Of a stretch of DNA of 29,152 nt, positions 8,740-18,099 are shown one piece after another. The notes under the pieces were generated by a model. It saw only the letters and a list, made by a program, of their open reading frames with translations. It ran no database searches and was not told where the DNA came from. A program made the position numbers and the translations under genes. The DNA is from Cymbomonas tetramitiformis (taxonomy: Eukaryota; Chlorophyta; Pyramimonadophyceae; Pyramimonadales; Pyramimonadaceae). The number at the start of each line of letters is the position of its first letter. The first letter of the stretch is position 1. The DNA lies in assembly GCA_001247695.2 (NCBI GenBank), contig LGRX02025871.1, positions 1 through 29,152 of the forward strand, given 5' to 3'.

Positions 8740-9240
8740 CTACCAAGCATATGTCTCCTCATTGCACGCGCTAGCATCAATTATGCGCGTTAGGGTGCAG
8801 ATTCTGAACATACGCCCGCAACCTTCGCATCTCCTTTCATCTTCCTGCAGCAGATCGCTTTCCATCTCTGTCAGGGCACAGTGCGTAGTTTCGCTGTAGC
8901 GGTGTCTATTTCGCCAGCCCCGCCACTCCAAATCTGAGTATCGGTGGTAGATCCACCCGCCCTCATACCAGTACACGAGATGCCTCACCCCGAACCTTTC
9001 GCTGGATCTACGGCCGTGGACGTACATCGGCCAAAAACTCCACCAGTGATAGGTCCTGAGATTAACTGCATGTTGCCCGAAGTCCTCCCAGTCTTCTTCA
9101 GCTTGTTGCCGCGCTCGCCGCCACAAGCGGAGAATTAAACGGTCTTCAGGAACCCATTGGGCTTGTTGTAACTGGCAGTCGCGAAACGTAAAAGCATCGA
9201 AAGGCCATATCCAATACTGCAATATTCCAATACTGGGCAT
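8740..9240 (-). CDS. Small Trp/Tyr-rich CxxC protein C, 166 aa
   Basis: An ATG-initiated 166-codon frame on the minus strand. The middle is unusually rich in Trp, Tyr, Arg and His (for example YHWWSFWPMYVHGRR and LVYWYEGGWIYHRY). The C-terminal part has C138-x2-C141, C148 and C159, a possible zinc site. Its MESDLLQEDERRCEGC segment loosely resembles the N-terminus of gene B (MEDALVELERM...CSVC), but the order of parts differs, so relation to A and B is uncertain. The family is not recognised. Confidence 0.42.
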   Translation of the reverse strand: MPSIGILQYWIWPFDAFTFRDCQLQQAQWVPEDRLILRLWRRARQQAEEDWEDFGQHAVNLRTYHWWSFWPMYVHGRRSSERFGVRHLVYWYEGGWIYHRYSDLEWRGWRNRHRYSETTHCALTEMESDLLQEDERRCEGCGRMFRICTLTRIIDASACNEETYAW

Positions 9241-9394
9241 AATGGTGAGGTAGTCTAAGGGGCGGGTTGTGGTTCTATGTGACGAACGCAGGTGTGATGA
9301 AATGACCTCCGGTTACAACTCCTCCAATATATATATCCAACATATATCCTAAAACCCTGAACCTTAGACGCCCCGATATGTCTATGTGCAGCAC

Positions 9395-9560
9395 ACCTGA
9401 CACCAAGACTCACCTGCTTGACAATCGTATACGATTGTCAAGCAGGTGCACTAGGTCCGACACCCAGACTCACGTGTGACAATCGTATACGGTTGTCAAG
9501 CTCTGTCGTTGGGTTCGTCTCTCTGACGCACGTTTGACACTCGCATGCGACTGGGTTATA
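9395..9560. repeat. Last palindrome copies; right edge of the module
   Basis: At 9411-9448 the palindrome extends to a perfect 38-bp inverted repeat (half-site CACCTGCTTGACAATCGTA). A second copy at 9477-9498 has one changed base. A decayed copy (TGACACTCGCATGCGA) begins near 9536. The linking sequence contains GTGCACTAGGTCCGACAC, shared with the copies at 5744 and 7428. No further copy is seen to the right. Confidence 0.9.
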
Positions 9561-9744
9561 CCCCCTGAGTCCCTGGTTAGGGGGGGAGGGGGGAGCCAGT
9601 GTATATTCCTTAAGTATAAAAAAAATTTAAATTTTCTTAAGTATGGGGAAACGCAGGCGTCGACGCGGGCCGACGCGTTACACTCCTTAAGTATGGGCTT
9701 AAGTATGGGAGCCCTGATTTGTGAAATGTTAGAATGTTAAGAAT

Positions 9745-9821
9745 GTTTGGGCCCCCGGCCGTCCACGATTTGGGCCGTCCACATGTGGACGGCCCAAATC
9801 GTGGACGGCCGGGGCCCAAAC
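9745..9821. repeat. 77-bp near-perfect palindrome
   Basis: The two arms (9745-9783 and 9784-9821) meet at CCACATGTGG and match throughout except for one extra C in the left arm. Each arm contains GTCCACGATTTGGGCCGTCC. The surrounding 9560-9745 has no gene; it includes two TTAAGTATGGG units (9690-9710) that recur at 10654. Confidence 0.9.
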
Positions 9822-9845
9822 GGTGGCCCGATACTAATCCCCGGC

Positions 9846-10190
9846 GAACATGCCTTTCAGGCGACACGCGCCATCCTGGTGATGCGCGCCATTCTGGTGA
9901 TGTGCGCCGTCTGGGCGAAACGCGCCTTTCAGCCGGTGTGCGTCGTTCAGGCGAGTCGAGCGTTTCGGGCGATACGCGTGTTTCAGGCGACAGGCGCATA
10001 CCAGCGAATCAAGCATTTCAGGCGACGCGCACATTTCGCGTGAAGCGCTCCTTTCAGGTGAACATGCCTTTCAAGCGAAACGCGCCATCCTGGTGATGCG
10101 CGCCATTCTGGTGATGTGCGCCGTCTGGGCGAAACGCGCCTTTCAGGGTGGAACGCGCCTTTCAGGGCAGAACGCGCCTTTGTCGGGCCT
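9846..10190. repeat. Degenerate ~21-bp minisatellite with a 214-bp higher-order repeat
   Basis: A run of variants of TTTCAGGCGAAACGCGCC. The block 9846-9932 is repeated almost exactly at 10060-10146 (66 nt identical from 9867 and 10081), giving a 214-bp higher-order period. Because the unit length is a multiple of three, several frames stay open with heptapeptide-like periodicity. I do not consider these genes. A short GGAGTCA triplication follows at ~10203-10227. Confidence 0.85.
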
Positions 10191-10591
10191 TTCATGTGAG
10201 GGCAGGAGTCAGGAGTCAGGAGTCAGGGAAATGGAGACAGGAGGTATAAGAGTGAGTAGGGAAGAGCGCGCTTGCGGAGTCGGCGAGTCACTGCTGCCGG
10301 TGGGCTGCGAGCTTGAGGGTGACGTGCGTTTGTTGTGGGTTGATACCCACCAGTGAAGTTGGTTTCGTGGACCTGCACACCAAACCATACAGAGCCTCCC
10401 CCAACCCGAAAAGGCAAGGAAAGGAGCACAGCCGCTTTGGCCCGGAGGAATGGCTGGAAGGGCCGAAAGCAGGTGTCGCAGTTGGCATGGCACTGAAAGG
10501 TCGCAGAACTGCGCAAAGCTGGCGTCTCAGGCGCCATGGCTGCGAAGCACTTAAGGCTACCGAGTTACCGGTAAGCGGAAATTTGCCTCGG

Positions 10592-10740
10592 TAATACCGG
10601 TAATTTTACCGGTAATACCAGTGGAAGTATTACCTGGTAACAGATAATTATAGGCTTAAGTATGGGAGTTTGAAAACGTTCTTGGTAATACCGGTAATTT
10701 TACCGGTAATACCAATGGAAGTATTACCACCCGAATTTTA
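10592..10740. repeat. Two copies of a GGTAATACCGGTAA palindromic motif
   Basis: GGTAATACCGGTAATTTTAC, continuing CGGTAATACC, occurs at about 10592-10621 and 10685-10714. Each is a long inverted repeat centred on AATT and is followed by a related tail (A[G/A]TGGAAGTATTACC). An unrelated TTAAGTATGGG unit lies between them. 10200-10590 has no supportable gene. Confidence 0.8.
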
Positions 10741-11062
10741 CCCGGCAGCCTTAGAAGCACTGTACCCCTGCTAAAGAGTCAAAACAGAAGCACCCTCAAC
10801 AAAAGTTGCTGACCCAATCTGCTACAAAGTTTGAAAACCAATGTCAGGCATGCACAAGCTGGCCTGAAGTGCACTGAGCCTATGGCTGCCGTGTCACTCC
10901 GCGCGCGAGCCTGGTGCCATCACATAGGAGTTCACACACAAGTGAAAACAAAGGAGATCCGAGGAATATTTCAAAACCAACGAAGAGGTTCGGCACCCTG
11001 TTAGGTGATACCGTTCCAGCAGAACAAAACAACACTTTGCAATTGGGCATTCACTCCAGGCC

Positions 11063-11560
11063 CGAGCTGGCGCGTCGCCAACCATGAATTCCCACAACCT
11101 GTCATACAGGCTCGTCGGGGAATTCACCGCTGCCAACGCCCACAAGGGGCGAATTCACAAATACAAACACAATGAAAACTGAAGGAAAAAACATCCGGCT
11201 GCAATGCTGTCGAAAGGTTGCAGTCGGGTGTTTGGACTCGAGCTGGTGCGCCGTAAGCCGTGAATTCCCACAACCTGTCACACAGGTCCGTTCGGGGAAT
11301 TCAACGTTGCCACAGCCTGCGCAGGTCGAATTCACAAAGTTTAACATCATACAAACTGAGGGAAAAACATGGGTGCGGCTACAACCTCGTCAAACAGCAA
11401 AAGTCAGGTGTCACGGCTCGAGTTGGCGCGGCTACGGTTGTGCATTCCCAAACGCCGGTCATATACGCCGGTTTGAGGCTTTGAGCATATTCGGCAAGCA
11501 AGCCCTGCGAGGTTCGAATTCGCATAGCTAATGGTACAAAATATGGCACAAAAAGGCCGG
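11063..11560. repeat. ~180-bp tandem repeat, three units
   Basis: Units begin with CGAGCTGG-like sequence at 11063, 11239 and 11419 (periods 176 and 180). The shared order is CGAG[C/T]TGG[C/T]GCG, GAATTCCCACAACCTGTCA, a second GAATTC-type site, then ACTGA[A/G]GGAAAAA[A]CAT in the first two units. The third unit is more diverged, and a fourth, weaker one may follow to ~11720. This looks like a decaying satellite. I see no coding capacity. Confidence 0.75.
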
Positions 11561-11719
11561 GCGCATCGTGCACACGCGTGAATACCGCTGAGAGTGCCTG
11601 AGACGGTCCGCCGTCGCGGGTGTGAATTTATGACAAACGCAGCTTCGGGCTATCTCGCCGCTAGGCGCTCAAAGGGAAAATTGCCTCTCTGTGGGAATTC
11701 GCAATCGTGTTGTGAATTC

Positions 11720-12530
11720 GTGAACGTTTTCGGACAGCAGAGGATCTCCAGCGCTGCGGAACTGCGACATGCGTTTCTACTGCTATGCCACGTAAAACAT
11801 GCCAGGCGGCAACGCGCTTCAGCCGTGCCGGCTCGAAGATTCGCAAAACGGGCACGGGACTAACTTGTACTCGCAGACTGTAGATTCAGGCTCAGGTAAA
11901 AGCATGCAACGCAGGAAGGCAAGCGAGCAACACGGGGGCAATTCACAGATGAAACAAGTGCAACGGCACGACTTCGCACATACGTCAGAGTGGCGTGCCG
12001 GCACTCTGGGGATCCGAACCAGACTCTTACAAACTGCTAGTGATGAAGCTCTCATGTGGATTCGAAGCATATGTATGTATATATCACATTTAATACTAGG
12101 CCACAAGAGGCAAATATCACTGTCCCGCAGAATGGTTTTGAAAGGTTCGGATCCACTTTTCGAAAGCAGAGCTAGCTAAATACTCAAGCGAGCATAGTGA
12201 AAGTCCGTGAATGCCATTGTCGTTTCGGATGCCCTGTGACCATTGGTTCCCAGTGACAGCGGCGTTTGGTGTCAACGCGCGCTTGCGGTTGCCCTGTCAT
12301 GCATTGCCGAGACGTCATGTGTGGTCGTGTCGTGATGTCACTTCGCGTGATGTCGTGCTCGACGCTCTGTGGTTCTCGCGGATCGGCACGGGCTGGTCGC
12401 GGCGACGTCGATGTAGCGCTTGGCGAGGCGTCGTGCATGATTTAAACTGGGAGGGCGATCTGAGCAGGAGGATGAACGTGATATGCTCCGGGCGCTCGAG
12501 CGGACAATGAACTGGGGTAGGACCGTGACT
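11720..12530. other. No gene seen
   Basis: Only short, overlapping frames without recognisable domains. Two GGATCCGAACC / GGTTCGGATCC words in opposite orientation (12010 and 12144) resemble tRNA B boxes but have no supporting cloverleaf. Confidence 0.5.
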
Positions 12531-12534
12531 GAGG

Positions 12535-12722
12535 GGGGAATGACAATTACTGAAAAAGGGGGTCATGGCTGGGGCGTTTGCTGTCGGCTGAGACGGGCGC
12601 GATGGGGGCAACTGCGGTGGGGTCTGACATGGGCTGCGGTAGCGTGACTGAATATGGGGGGTGTGACAGGCCTTTCAGGAGTGCCCGAGGGACCCCTTCT
12701 AAGCGTGTTCATAGTTGTGACA
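12535..12722. repeat. Dispersed repeat family, copy 1
   Basis: Positions 12566-12722 match 23308-23465 at roughly 85-90% by eye (shared words GGCTGAGACGGGCGCGATGG, ACATGGGCTGCGGTAGCGT and TGACAGGCCTTTCAG). The left part, 12535-12580, matches 15876-15920 (GGGGGAATG..A.TTACTGA..AAGGGGGTCATG). These are probably remnants of one larger element. Confidence 0.75.
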
Positions 12723-13159
12723 TCCAAAAACCCCCTTAATTCTCCGACTTCCCTCCCCACCGCCCAGATTCAGCCACCCCTCCAATCACCCGGCCATGGC
12801 TGCTTCTCCATCTTCTAGAGTTTTTTGCCTAGCACTTAGCTTTTTCTCTAGATGTCACCCTGCTGAAAAGTGGGTTGAGCCCCTTTGAGGGCGCGCTATA
12901 GCAGAGGGAGTAGCCCCTGGTGTTTTCACTAGCCTGCTTTGCAGGGATACCGCACTCTCAGGACTTTGTCCCCTTTGCTAGCGTAAATGTTTTATTATCA
13001 TTATTATTATTACATGCGCGTCCAACGCGGTGTGCGTGTGCGGCGTGGATAGATGGCCGTGCGTGTGACATTTGTTCACACTAATTTGTGGGCAATAATT
13101 ATTGTTGTGCTCAGATGGGATCCACCAAGGTAAAAATAGCAGCAAAAATTTCGGTTGAA
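12723..13159. other. No gene seen; AT-rich TTATTATTATTAC end
   Basis: No supportable reading frame. A TTTTATTATCATTATTATTA run near 12990-13012 could be the worn tail of a retroelement, but no element body is recognisable. Confidence 0.35.
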
Positions 13160-13164
13160 TTAAG

Positions 13165-13393
13165 TCACGAAGAGTGTGATATATATATAGTTAAGATATA
13201 TATTCACAGCTTCAGGAAACAGTCAGGAACGGGCAAAACGGCTAAGACAATTTGATAACACAATTACTCAGGGTTTTGTGTGTGTCGGATTGTTTGTCGG
13301 AGAGCACGTGACAGATTGCAAGTGACACTCGCAGTGAGGGGTGACACAGAAAGGGTGTTGACTGTCAGTGACACAAAGTCACCCCCTTCATGA
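13165..13393 (+). repeat. Left long terminal repeat-like copy
   Basis: This copy is 229 bp and contains an 8-nt stretch missing from the right copy. TATATATAT lies near position 15 of the repeat. Confidence 0.75.
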
Positions 13394-14319
13394 CACCACC
13401 TCACCCCGAAGGTGTGAGGTCACAGGCAGGATGTAGCAATTCACCCTAGGTCCTAGCTAGTACACAAATGTTACTCGGCCCAATGGGACCTTTTTCACTC
13501 CATCTAGTGGCGGATCCCCGCGTGGGCGATGGCTAAGCAACAATTGCATGTCTAGGCTTGCTAGGTCACAACACAAAACTGCCGATGTCTGTTCTAATTC
13601 TTGGTGGGGATGAATTTCGGCGGCGGTGGTGCCCTCGATGGTGGAGGGTGTCGAGTGCCACCAAGGTGACGGTCAACCAATCCCTGTACGGTGCAAGAGC
13701 CAAAAGCGGCCAGGCACCACCATAGCGAATGCGTCGATGGAGAGGGGGTAGGGAGGTGGAAAGTGAAAAATGCGGAGTAGGGACGTGATTGAGTGCATGG
13801 GAAGAAACCCAAAAGGGACGATGGCGAGGGGCGAAGTGAGTGCGATAGCACCACCAGACACCACCAGATGGTGACTAGGGGGCGTGTAAGGCGAAGGCGA
13901 GGGAAGCGGAGAGATGAAGTCGTGGAAGTCAGAGAGCTTGTCGTCGACGACGGAAATGTTGGTGTCGAGGTTGGTGTCTGGTGCGCAAGCACCACCAGAC
14001 ACCACCAGAGCGTTGCCAGAGGTAAAATGTCGTTGTCGAAGTAAGTTCAGCGTAGAATGCAACGCTACCATGCGGGCACGCTGACGCAAAGAAGCCATGA
14101 CCACTGAAACTGTAATATCTGAAGGGGAAGAGGTTTGGGTTTGTGGCGACAACTTAAATTTCTGTAAAATTAACCATTTCCAGCGATGAAAAACCCAATG
14201 ATGGGCCAAATTTCGCGGGGAAAACGCCGGTCGGGTCAAAAACTTCGTGAGATAAGCCAATTTTGCTGCGCAGGATAAGTGCTGCCAGCCAGAGCGTAAA
14301 GTAAAATCGTGTTGACAAA

Positions 14320-14991
14320 TGTCTATTACCCGCTGGTTGGGTGGGCCCAACTTAAGAGCCATTTAGGTTGGGTGCACCCAACTTACCCTTTGGTGGGATT
14401 ATTGGGAGTTGTCGGTTCCGGATCCTGGTTTTTATTAGCTCAAAATGACGGGGAAGATGTCCTCTTTTACACACGCATCTACACTATTGAGCGAATCAAA
14501 CTTATCCGTGAGCAATTTTGGGGAGTATGCGAGGGGGTAGGAAAAATTGTGAAATTTCCAAGTGATTTTGGGGTTTTACCTACCCATGCTACTTCAACCG
14601 AGGTTTTGAGGGTCAAGATGAACTCGGATGAAACTTTTGACAAGACACTGCAGAAAGAGCAACTCGAGAGCTTGACGACATAGGTCTCCGAATTTTCAAA
14701 GGACCTTCGAGTGTCACGGGGAGTCCCTTATATTACCCGCGTTCTTAGGTATTGTGCACCCAACCTAAGAGAAATCCGGAATATTTCATCACATACCCTA
14801 TTGATACGGTCCCATTATACCCCGCAGATTGCGATCACAGAGGTGTGATGCATATCCATTGTTCAAAGGGAACATAGTAGGCCATGGCCTAGCCTTGCTT
14901 TGGCACTATAAGTCCGATATTCGAGGAGTTATTGACGTTTGAAAAAGGGTTCTTAGGTTGGGTGCACCCAACTTAGTGGTGGGTAATAGAC
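14320..14991. mobile_element. Nested inverted-repeat (MITE-like) element
   Basis: The ends are inverted: TGTCTATTACCCGCTGG on the left matches the complement of CCACCACTAAG...GGGTAATAGACA on the right over its outer 12 bases. Both ends carry TTGGGTGCACCCAA-type palindromes (14365-14385 and 14955-14975), and a partial one lies at 14754. ACAAA occurs immediately outside both ends (14315-14319 and 14992-14996), consistent with a short target duplication. No transposase is present. Confidence 0.55.
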
Positions 14992-15252
14992 ACAAAGTAG
15001 ATGCGTTGATAAAGAAGTGCACACGAAAGAGAACTCAAAGGGAAAACGTAAATGAACGAAGATGCGCGGAAGAGATCCGGGAGATACGTGGCCGCGAATA
15101 GATACGTGAAGAGATACGTTGAAGCAAACGTTGAAATATAGATGCGTTGAAGATACGGCGCGGCCGAAGATACGAAGATGTGTAGATACGTAGATGCGAA
15201 TAGATACGGGAAATAGCTAAGCACCGCTCCCGAAAATACGTGGCCGATAACC

Positions 15253-15473
15253 TCACGAAGAGTGTGATATATATATAGTTAAGATATATATTCAGGAAAC
15301 AGTCAGGAACGGGCAAAACGGCTAAGACAGTTTGATAACACAATTACTCAGGGTTGTGTGTGTGTCGGATTGTCTGTCGGAGAGCACGTGACAGACTGCA
15401 AGTGACACTCGCAGTGAGGGGTGACACAGAAAGGGGGTTGACCGTCAGTGACACAAAGTCACCCCCTTCATGA
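15253..15473 (+). repeat. Right long terminal repeat-like copy
   Basis: This copy is 221 bp, nearly identical to 13165-13393, and is followed directly by the TTAAG target-site copy. Confidence 0.75.
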
Positions 15474-15875
15474 TTAAGCTAACCCGTGTATGAACTCTAA
15501 CGTATAAAGGCTGCCTAATAACAACCTAAGTAGCAAAGTTGAAAGTACCAAACAATAAAATGTAAATGAAACCAGCAACGAGCAAGAGAAGGTTCGGTCG
15601 GGTGACACACCGCACCGACAGCGACACGAGAGTTCAGAGTTCGCGTAAGACTAAGTTCAACACCCTCTTTTTGTTATTCCCCCTTCCCCCCCCTCTTTCC
15701 CTTCCCTTTTTTCCCCCCACTGCGCGCCGCAGTAAATCCCGCTTGGCGGTTCGTATTTCCCCCCCTGTGCTCGGTACCCCTAATGCCACCAACTTGTTCG
15801 ACAGCCCATACCCTACTCTTGTCCCCAGAGCTTATGGACTAGAATAGACTCAGGGTTTGTAACCAATGATGGAGG

Positions 15876-16560
15876 GGGGAATGGCAGTTACTGAGGAAGG
15901 GGGTCATGGTTGGTGTCTTTTCTGCGAAAGGCGGGTTAACCCGCCGTAACACGTTGTTACGGCGGGTTACCAATACCTAGGCATTTCTACGATATCGCGC
16001 GCGTAATCGACTTCGGGCAAAAAGTACGAACAACAGGCGTTTATCAACCCTCAAAATTACCCAAAAAACGTTGCGAGAACTCTTGACACTTTGGTCTGAG
16101 GATTGGTAATCGAGTTCGGGCAAAAAGTAGGAACAACAGGCGTTTATCAACCCTCAAAATTACCCAAATTTCTTTGGCAGAGCTCCAGACACTTTGGGCT
16201 GAGGATTGGTCTATACCGATAGGGAAGTGCTCTAGATCGAAACTTAAGGTCACAACACATAAAACTTCCTTGAAATATTGTCACTTAGTGCCTTGGGACC
16301 ACCACACAGCCTACGCGGAGCATCAATAAACGAAGTTAGGGGTTAACCCGCCGTAATCTTTGGGCCAACCCGCCCTAACTTTGAACGCCATTTCAGCCCG
16401 GTGTACCCATCCAAGTAGCAGAAATTACAGTTTCCACACACAAAACTAACTACAATAAACATTGCCAAGCATGGGTTGTATGCGATATCTCGAATTATTA
16501 AGGATATTAGGGTGCTCGAATATCGCTCTTAGGTATTGTTAACCCGCCCTAAAATTAGTA
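15876..16560. repeat. Repeat patchwork: TTAACCCGCC palindromes and a ~103-bp tandem duplication
   Basis: GGCGGGTTAACCCGCC at 15930-15945 is a palindrome, followed by another inverted repeat of TGTTACGGCGGGTTA. TTAACCCGCC[C/G]TAA recurs at 16342 and 16539. A block containing TCGGGCAAAAAGTA, ACAACAGGCGTTTATCAACC and CTCAAAATTACCCAAA is repeated at about 16005 and 16108 (period 103). No gene is visible. Confidence 0.7.
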
Positions 16561-16578
16561 GAATAGACATTGGGGTGT

Positions 16579-16753
16579 GCTGAATATATCAGCTGGACTG
16601 TATATTCGGTGAGATAGATAATCAGAATAGATAACCGGTGGAAATACTCAGTCTTCCCGTTATATGTTCGGGGTCTAGGGTTCCGGGACCGGTGACAGTC
16701 ATACACCCTAACTATAGGAATATGACAGTCGGGGCGTCACTTCCAGCACACCA
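16579..16753. repeat. Dispersed repeat, copy matching 23142-23312
   Basis: About 170 bp are shared with 23142-23312 at high identity, including ATATATCAGCTGGACTGTAT, TTCCCGTTATATGTTCGGGG and GACAGTCGGGGCGTCACTTC. In the 23.1-kb copy this block runs directly into the family described at 12535, which suggests that the two are parts of one element. Confidence 0.8.
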
Positions 16754-17000
16754 CCTAGGGTGGTGGCCCAGCAAACTAGGTGGTCACGGAGGCGAAACAA
16801 ACACCTGCTCGGCTTCGGTGGAAATAAGCATCCTCACAGGAGAACCTGTCCTTTCTGACAGGGTAACTCCTGAAACTAGCAGTCAGTGAGGCATACTGCA
16901 GAATACAGATACAGTTAAAACCCTAAATTAAGCCCATCTTGGGGCAACCTGAACCAACAATATCTCAATCTGGAGGCAGGCCAATCCAATCCCGTCAGCT

Positions 17001-17672
17001 CTAGCCACGTCGATAGTGCCCGGGAGAGCCGGTGCCCCTATTACAGCGCCCAGGAGAGCTGGTACCACTGTTTGACAAATCATGCGTAGAGCAAAATGAG
17101 AAAGTTGAGAAAGTGCCGATGTTTCTGTAGTCAGTTGCACCGGGTGCAACTAGCCGGGTCCTGTGCTCGATTGAAGAAGAAAGTGCATCCTCGTCCAACT
17201 TGCCCCAGGCGGGTGGCACATAGACCGGCGACGGTGGAGCACCACCCGGCGAGGGCGGCACGGTAACGATCCGAGCCGCTTCGGGTGGTTGCGAGGGACC
17301 CGGGTACCATGTCCAAAGTTGGCCGAGATAATACCCATGGTCGTTGGGGTACCATCCCTCCGGCCGATAATAGAGCGCCGGCGGGACGGCCGTGGGAGAC
17401 AGCACACCAGCACCACCGACCTCGTCGCCGATGTGCTCTGGTGTCGCTGATGATTCCTGCGCGGAGTGATCTTGGGAAGGCATGGCAGTTGCACAAATAA
17501 CGAACAGCAAGCAGACTGCGAGAGATGTGAGGGCGGAGAACCCAAAACCCATCGGCGGTCTGCCGCACCCCAAGGCCTGCCGTGGTGGCGGAAGACCCTC
17601 GTCGTAATCCTCGGAGTCGTATGCTGCCACTGAAACCGAGTCCACGGGCGCAACGGTCCCCATGCTGTGCAT
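17001..17672 (-). CDS. Possible single-pass membrane protein, Pro-rich, 223 aa
   Basis: An ATG-initiated minus-strand frame. Residues 1-40 are acidic and polar (YDSEDYDEG). A hydrophobic segment follows (ALTSLAVCLLFVICATA, residues ~46-62), then a Pro/Gly/Tyr-rich region (WYPNDHGYYLGQLWTWYPG, SPGGAPPSPVYVPPAWG) and a less convincing tail with a repeated S-P-G pattern. The arrangement suggests a type II membrane or secreted protein. No family is recognised. The 3' end may be wrong, since an intron after ~residue 170 would be easy to miss. Other frames here also stay open because of GC content, which lowers confidence. Confidence 0.35.
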   Translation of the reverse strand: MHSMGTVAPVDSVSVAAYDSEDYDEGLPPPRQALGCGRPPMGFGFSALTSLAVCLLFVICATAMPSQDHSAQESSATPEHIGDEVGGAGVLSPTAVPPALYYRPEGWYPNDHGYYLGQLWTWYPGPSQPPEAARIVTVPPSPGGAPPSPVYVPPAWGKLDEDALSSSIEHRTRLVAPGATDYRNIGTFSTFSFCSTHDLSNSGTSSPGRCNRGTGSPGHYRRG

Positions 17673-17701
17673 CGCAAGGGTCGGCTCCTGTCAGGGATAT
17701 G

Positions 17702-17795
17702 ACCGATGACATATGTGTCATACATGGCATACGTGTCATACCTGTCATACATGTCATACCATGTCATGTCATGTCATGTCATATGTTATAATGAC
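17702..17795. repeat. CATACATGT-type short tandem repeat
   Basis: Imperfect units around TGTCATAC[A/C]TG, shifting to TGTCA pentamers at 17762-17783. This is a simple-sequence expansion just upstream of the minus-strand ORF at 17672. Confidence 0.8.
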
Positions 17796-18036
17796 ATACA
17801 GTCGTCGAGTATTGTCAGTACGGTCGACTATGACATGTACAATCATAATGTCTGTCATCCACTCACCATGAGTGACATCTGTCATCGAGAGGCCGGGTAC
17901 GGCATCTCGATGGCGAAGCAAGACAAGTTCTTGAAGAACAAACTGTTCTGAGAGGACGCGTCTTCGCTTCAAGCATGAACTGAACAACATGCGAGTATCA
18001 ACAGGCTAATTCGACCAGCCGATACTGTTAGTTCAC

Positions 18037-18096
18037 CCAATGCCCTCGGGTTCACAACCCGATGGTGGTAACGCTTATGAAGCGTGAGGGCATTGG
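18037..18096. other. Three-way-junction-like inverted repeat
   Basis: An outer stem pairs CCAATGCCCT (18037-18046) with AGGGCATTGG (18087-18096). Inside it are two perfect small hairpins, CGGGTT-CAC-AACCCG (18047-18061) and ACGCTT-ATG-AAGCGT (18071-18085). As DNA this is a cruciform with side arms; as RNA it would be a three-way junction. No known RNA family is recognised. Confidence 0.6.
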
Positions 18097-18099
18097 TAT

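Larger units (their letters stand above)
13165..15473. mobile_element. LTR-like non-autonomous element with TTAAG target duplication
   Basis: Direct terminal repeats lie at 13165-13393 and 15253-15473 (nearly identical apart from an 8-nt length difference and a few substitutions). They begin TCACGAAGAG and end CCCCCTTCATGA. The composite is flanked by TTAAG at 13160-13164 and 15474-15478, a 5-bp target duplication typical of retroviral-type integration. The termini (TCA...TGA) are not the usual TG...CA. The ~1.86-kb interior has no reverse transcriptase, integrase or gag that I can see, so it fits a TRIM/LARD-like element. Each repeat carries an ATATATATAT tract near its start that could be promoter-like. 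A second element is nested inside at 14320-14991. Confidence 0.65.

Noticed and set aside
9734..10096. 120-aa plus-strand and 120-aa minus-strand ORFs with heptad-like repeats
   Set aside because: The minisatellite unit is a multiple of three, so several frames stay open at once; no start context or domain.
12005..12160. tRNA gene suggested by GGTTCGGATCC words
   Set aside because: No acceptor/D/anticodon arms can be paired at the right distances on either strand, and the B-box words are imperfect.
13673..14362. 229-aa minus-strand ORF
   Set aside because: It lies across the border of two nested transposable elements, contains repeated ACCACCAGACACCACCAGA tracts, and shows no domain.
17131..17767. 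Two further minus-strand ORFs of 205-208 aa
   Set aside because: They overlap the 17001-17672 frame, run into a simple tandem repeat, and have Arg/His-rich composition typical of shadow frames.
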